NCBI RefSeq assembly: GCF_014205275.1
Contig: NZ_JACHND010000001.1
Location: 4,712,001-4,776,000 of the forward strand
Source: Sphaerisporangium siamense
GTDB lineage: Bacteria; Actinomycetota; Actinomycetes; Streptosporangiales; Streptosporangiaceae
Direction: 5' to 3'
DNA: 64,000 nucleotides
Both the position numbers and the translations under genes were made by a program. This document shows, piece after piece, positions 63,362-64,000 of this stretch (positions are counted from its first letter, which is position 1; the number at the start of each line of letters is the position of its first letter). Under the pieces are notes generated by a model. That model saw nothing but the letters and a program-made list of their open reading frames with translations, was not told the origin of the DNA and did no database searches.

Positions 63362-64000
63362 GTGACCAACGAGATCGCGATCTTCAACCACTTCGACGTA
63401 GGTGTTCGCGTCATCAAGCAGGGAGACACCTTCAAGATCGTGGCCAGTGACATGGCCAAGGCGTGGGGCTACCGGGATGCCGCCGCCATCACCCGTGGGC
63501 TGGACGACACCGAGAAAGGGTACGCAATTGTGAGTACCCCTGGCGGACAGCAGAACATGCAGGTCATCACCGAGAAGGGCCTCCACCGCCTGGTCTCCAC
63601 CCTGCGCCGGCCCGAGCTGAAGGAGTGGCAGGACAAGCTCTACGGCGAGATCATCCCGACCTACAACCGGACCGGGATGGCCATCGACAGCGACCGGGTG
63701 GACCTCAGCGACCCGGAGACCATCCTCGCGCTGGCGGCCAAGGCCGGCGAGCTGGCCCAGAAGTACAAGGCCGAACGGGACCTCGCCAAGGGCAAGGTCA
63801 TCGAGCTGTCGCCGAAGGCCGACCGCTACGACCACTTCATGAGCACCGAGGAGAGCAAGAGCATCCGCGAGGTCGCTCGCATGCTCAAGCCGTACGGCAT
63901 CCGCGAGCGCGAGTTCATCGAGGACCACCTTCGCGACCTCTGGGGCTGGATCGACCGGTACGGCACGGCCGCCAAGGTCTACCCCGTCGACCAGGGCTAC
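63362..64000 (+). CDS. Phage antirepressor, BRO-N plus KilAC/ANT domain (3' truncated by window)
   Basis: The frame starts at GTG 63362, with AGGAG 5 bases upstream overlapping the end of the nuclease gene region, and stays open to the last base; 213 residues are visible. The N-terminal BRO-N domain (about 1-105) has FKIVASDMAKAWGYRDAAA, VITEKGLHRLVSTLRRPE and WQDKLYGEIIPTYNRTG. After a helical linker the ANT/KilAC domain begins at PKADRYDHFMSTEESKSI and IREVARMLKPYGIRERE. Proteins of this kind relieve repression during phage induction. This confirms the early-region nature of the right end. Confidence 0.92.
   Translation, partial: MTNEIAIFNHFDVGVRVIKQGDTFKIVASDMAKAWGYRDAAAITRGLDDTEKGYAIVSTPGGQQNMQVITEKGLHRLVSTLRRPELKEWQDKLYGEIIPTYNRTGMAIDSDRVDLSDPETILALAAKAGELAQKYKAERDLAKGKVIELSPKADRYDHFMSTEESKSIREVARMLKPYGIREREFIEDHLRDLWGWIDRYGTAAKVYPVDQGY

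Overview
The window is high-GC DNA with short gene spacing, stop/start overlaps (ATGA, GTGA), frequent GTG and TTG starts, WXG100-type and DUF2786 proteins and an aroC-aroK-aroB-aroQ locus. All of this points to an actinomycete chromosome. A member of the Streptosporangiales or a relative is plausible, but the genus cannot be fixed from sequence alone.

Layout. 0-6.4 kb holds the tail of a TPR-type protein, a WXG-motif protein, a lipoprotein, a large DUF6571-like protein, a DUF2786 protein, a 51-residue protein and a gene-poor stretch of about 1 kb. 6.4-17.9 kb is a compact eight-gene biosynthetic operon: an NRPS (A-PCP-C, predicted proline code), a FemAB-type aminoacyl transferase, an MFS exporter, a 580-residue protein of no recognised family, an ATP-grasp ligase, a class-I amidotransferase/C26 peptidase, a nucleotidyltransferase and a protein ending in an NDP-kinase-like domain. 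I do not recognise this combination; it is the best candidate for an undescribed system. 18.0-20.7 kb is a CoA-transferase/carboxyltransferase pair. 20.9-24.9 kb holds two unknown proteins, a nitrilase-family amidase, a DUF418 membrane protein and a DapC-like aminotransferase.

24.9-38.5 kb is a tandem array of four paralogous secreted subtilases of about 1060 residues. Each has its own GC-rich terminator hairpin. Three of the four share an upstream block with two inverted repeats at fixed distances from the start codon. 38.6-46 kb carries a small membrane protein, a cyanuric acid/barbiturate hydrolase family enzyme, a prepilin peptidase, an SseB-like protein, four shikimate genes and an SGNH hydrolase.

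46-57.5 kb is one nine-gene leftward operon: GH42 beta-galactosidase, split glycine dehydrogenase (gcvPA/gcvPB), AcoX-type kinase, SDR, sugar ABC transporter and a GH63-like glycosidase. A divergent GntR regulator lies next to it. DinG helicase follows. From roughly 60.9 kb to the right edge the sequence looks like the early region of a prophage or related element: an HTH protein, a small unknown protein, a Cas4-like nuclease and a BRO/KilAC antirepressor. Nine copies of a 14-bp asymmetric motif are scattered through it, resembling dispersed phage operators or start-associated sequences.
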